Source of the DNA: Treponema sp.
GTDB taxonomy: Bacteria > Spirochaetota > Spirochaetia > Treponematales > Breznakiellaceae
Assembly: GCA_031254385.1 (NCBI GenBank)
Contig: JAIRUO010000274.1
Span: 1-5,482 of the forward strand
DNA: 5,482 nucleotides
Direction of reading: 5' to 3'
The notes under the pieces were generated by a model. The model saw only the letters and a list, made by a program, of their open reading frames with translations. It made no database searches and was not told the DNA's origin. Positions 3,574 through 5,482 of the stretch are shown here, in pieces (position 1 is the first letter of the stretch; each line of letters starts with the position of its first letter). A program made the position numbers and the translations under genes.

Positions 3574-5370
3574 CTATAGTTCCATATCCCTTGTCGCTGT
3601 TTTCTTTACAGCGTAATCCGCAAAGTCAGCGACCTTCATTGCGGGTAACTGCCTTCCGTCCCTAAGCCGTATTGACACCGTACCGTCAGCGGCTTCGCGT
3701 TCCCCGACAACCAGCATATAGGGGATCTTGCGGTTCTGACAGTTTCGTATTTTGGCATTGAGGCGCGAATCGTCCAATTCCATTGAGACCCTTAGTTCTC
3801 TGGCCTTAAGATCGGCTGCCGTCTTGCGCGCATACTCGTTAAAGCTTTCGGCAACAGGGATAATAGCGACTTGTTCCGGCGCAATCCATACGGGGAAAGC
3901 GCCGCCGTAATGCTCGATGAGTACGCCAAAAAAGCGTTCCAAACTGCCAAGAAGCGCACGGTGAACCATATAGGGCCGCTTCTGTTTGCCGTCTGCGTCA
4001 GCATAGGTCATGCCGAAACGCTCAGGCTCGTTAAAGTCAAACTGGATGGTTGTCATCTGCCATTCCCTGCCCAGGGCGTCTTTGATTTTTAGGTCGATCT
4101 TTGGGCCGTAGAACGCGCCGCCGCCTTCATCAATCTCGTAGGCCAGGCCCTCTGCGTCAACGGCTTTGCGAAGACTCTCCAAAGCCTGATCCCAGCGGCT
4201 CTGTTCACCCACGGAATCCTTGGGCCGGGTTGCAAGATAAGCCTTGATGTCCTTAAAGCCAAAGGTCTTCCATATTTCCAGGCTGAAGCGCAGGACTTCC
4301 AGGATTTCGCTTTCGATCTGCTCAGGTGTGCAGATAATGTGCGCATCATCCTGGGTAAAGCCCCTGACCCTAAGGAGGCCGTGGAGTACGCCGCTCCTTT
4401 CGTAACGGTACACCGTACCCAGTTCTGCCCAGCGTAAGGGAAGATCGCGGTAACTGCGGCCCGCGTTTTGGTATATCAGGATATGGAAAGGGCAGTTCAT
4501 GGGCTTGATATAATAATCCTGCTTGTCGATCTCCATAGGGCTGTACATGGAATCCTTATAGAAACCCAGATGGCCCGATGTTTCCCATAGCCAGCTTTTG
4601 CCGATGTGAGGTGAATAAAGTATCTCATAACCGTTTTGGTAATGCGCCTTGCGCCAGTAGTCCTCAATGGCAACTCGTATCCTTCCGCCCATGGGGTGCC
4701 AGTAAATAAGGCCGGCCCCGGCTTCTTCGTGGATAGAATAAAGGTCAAGGTCTTTGCCAAGCCTCCGATGATCCCGTTTCTCAATTTCTTCGAGAAAGGC
4801 CAGATGCGCCTTAAGGTCTTTTGGGTTTTCCCAGGCAGTGCCGTAAATCCTCGTGAGCATGGGCCTGTTCTCGTCGCCGCGCCAATAGGCACCAGCTATG
4901 CTCATAAGTTTGAACGCCCCTGAATGAATCTCCCTTGTATTAGCCACATGGGGCCCACGGCAGAGATCGACCCATTGAACCTGGCCGTCTGAACCCCGGT
5001 TTTCGTATAGTGTTATGCGCTCATCAGGGGGAAGATCATTGATAAGTTCGGTTTTAAAAGGCTCATCGCAAAAGCGTTTTAGGGCATCTTCACGGCTTAG
5101 TTCCACCGGGACAAATTCCTGCCTACTTTCGATGATCTTCTTCATCTCTTCTTCGATGAGGGGAAGGGATTCCGTTGTGATAGGCGCTTTGCCAGCAACG
5201 CTGGGAAATTGGAAATCGTAGTAAAAGCCGTTTTCTATGGAAGGGCCTATGGCTGTTTTAGTCCCTGGAAAAAGGCGGGTAACCGCTTGAGCCATAACAT
5301 GGCTAACTGAATGGCGAATAATGGCAAGCTTCTGGCCTGCATCCGGTTTGTTGTTCTGAGGGTTGGACAT
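3574..5370 (-). CDS. thrS: Threonyl-tRNA synthetase, TGS-less form
   Basis: This class II synthetase charges tRNA-Thr with threonine in the cytoplasm. The 598-residue product lacks the N-terminal TGS domain (the usual form is about 640 residues) and opens almost directly with the editing domain. Its zinc-like site HSVSH (His20, His24) and DLCRGPH (Cys137, His141) is complete, so mischarged Ser-tRNA-Thr can presumably be cleared. The catalytic core shows motif 1 near GYEILYSPHI (residue 247), motif 2 from YRYERSG to RVRGFTQDDAH (321-344), and motif 3 HRALLGSLERFFG (from 470). Catalytic zinc ligands Cys293, His344 and His470 are present. The anticodon-binding domain follows from about residue 490. 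The start has GGAGG 4 bases upstream. The gene is alone on its strand here, led by a T-box RNA, and ends 9 bases from the convergent hydrolase gene. Confidence 0.98.
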   Translation of the reverse strand: MSNPQNNKPDAGQKLAIIRHSVSHVMAQAVTRLFPGTKTAIGPSIENGFYYDFQFPSVAGKAPITTESLPLIEEEMKKIIESRQEFVPVELSREDALKRFCDEPFKTELINDLPPDERITLYENRGSDGQVQWVDLCRGPHVANTREIHSGAFKLMSIAGAYWRGDENRPMLTRIYGTAWENPKDLKAHLAFLEEIEKRDHRRLGKDLDLYSIHEEAGAGLIYWHPMGGRIRVAIEDYWRKAHYQNGYEILYSPHIGKSWLWETSGHLGFYKDSMYSPMEIDKQDYYIKPMNCPFHILIYQNAGRSYRDLPLRWAELGTVYRYERSGVLHGLLRVRGFTQDDAHIICTPEQIESEILEVLRFSLEIWKTFGFKDIKAYLATRPKDSVGEQSRWDQALESLRKAVDAEGLAYEIDEGGGAFYGPKIDLKIKDALGREWQMTTIQFDFNEPERFGMTYADADGKQKRPYMVHRALLGSLERFFGVLIEHYGGAFPVWIAPEQVAIIPVAESFNEYARKTAADLKARELRVSMELDDSRLNAKIRNCQNRKIPYMLVVGEREAADGTVSIRLRDGRQLPAMKVADFADYAVKKTATRDMEL

Positions 5371-5482
5371 AATTCCTCCGGCGAAAAAAAATTTTGCCGG
5401 GACGCGGCCTTACAGCCCACGCGGTTCCACCCTGCTTCGCCTCCTTATGACAAGGGGCGCACTCATCATCTTTTACGCAGAT
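5371..5482 (-). promoter_or_regulatory. T-box riboswitch leader of thrS (3' part)
   Basis: The minus strand carries the perfect 14-nt T-box AGGGTGGAACCGCG (5433-5420). A probable stem III lies just before it: CGCCCCTT (5459-5452), loop GTCAT, AAGG-A-GGCG (5446-5438, one bulge). The antiterminator can form from GGG (5432-5430) with CCC (5401-5399) and CGCG (5423-5420) with CGCG (5406-5403), leaving the TGGAAC bulge free. TGGA pairs with the UCCA end of uncharged tRNA, implying a tRNA-Thr with discriminator U. T-box RNAs switch on their gene when the cognate tRNA is uncharged. Stem I and the specifier codon (ACN expected) lie beyond the right edge, as does the promoter. Confidence 0.92.
5375..5400 (-). 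promoter_or_regulatory. Hairpin overlapping the thrS ribosome binding site
   Basis: CCGGC (5400-5396) pairs with GCCGG (5382-5378), and AAAA (5395-5392) can extend the stem with T's of the T8 run. The right arm overlaps the Shine-Dalgarno GGAGG (5379-5375). The left arm shares CC (5400-5399) with the T-box antiterminator, so the two folds exclude each other. I see no normal G+C stem directly upstream of the T8 run, which instead lies inside this hairpin. This points to control of translation initiation rather than termination. Confidence 0.55.

Noticed and set aside
3595..3613. CGCTGT/ACAGCG hairpin as a bidirectional terminator for the convergent genes
   Set aside because: Only six base pairs, inside thrS coding sequence, without a flanking T-run on either strand.
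4497..4892. Minus-strand 131-codon open frame inside thrS
   Set aside because: It overlaps conserved catalytic-domain codons of thrS in another frame and has no recognisable domain.

Overview
The window is about 50% G+C by eye and holds one tRNA gene, four protein-coding genes and the 3' part of an aminoacyl-tRNA-synthetase leader RNA. It also has a non-coding stretch of about 510 bases filled with structured repeats. The threonyl-tRNA synthetase lacks the N-terminal TGS domain, the tRNA gene does not encode CCA, and a T-box leader is present. My tentative guess is an anaerobic bacterium, possibly a termite- or gut-type Treponema-like spirochaete. That is an impression from gene style and base composition, not proof; a low-G+C Gram-positive or relative is not excluded.

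Layout, left to right. Bases 1-53 form a perfect inverted repeat of a tRNA 3' end (T arm plus acceptor strand); the right arm belongs to a complete minus-strand tRNA-Ser(CGA) at 32-118. Directly abutting its 5' end, 119-574 holds four imperfect tandem units of 112-116 bases plus a fragment at 574-588. Each unit has the same set of hairpins, and their stems change in a base-pair-preserving way between units. One hairpin is preceded by GTAG, the hallmark of REP palindromes. This array is the least explained part of the window.

Next come two minus-strand genes, apparently translationally coupled: a glycerate 2-kinase (glxK/garK type, 1139-2353) followed by a short PspA/IM30-like coiled-coil protein (632-1135). 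The kinase carries an in-frame, low-complexity insert made of eight 7-bp units bounded by 9-bp inverted repeats. A 77-base intergenic region separates glxK from a divergent plus-strand gene for a probably exported endonuclease/exonuclease/phosphatase-fold hydrolase (2431-3564). Its catalytic motifs are intact.

The hydrolase gene converges, with a 9-base gap, on thrS (3574-5370, minus). Upstream of thrS the window ends inside a T-box leader with stem III and a perfect 14-nt T-box sequence. The downstream hairpin overlaps the thrS ribosome binding site, so control may act on translation. Apart from tRNA-Ser and thrS (both translation) and the glxK pair, the genes do not form an evident pathway. 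The region looks like ordinary chromosome with unusual small repeats in it.
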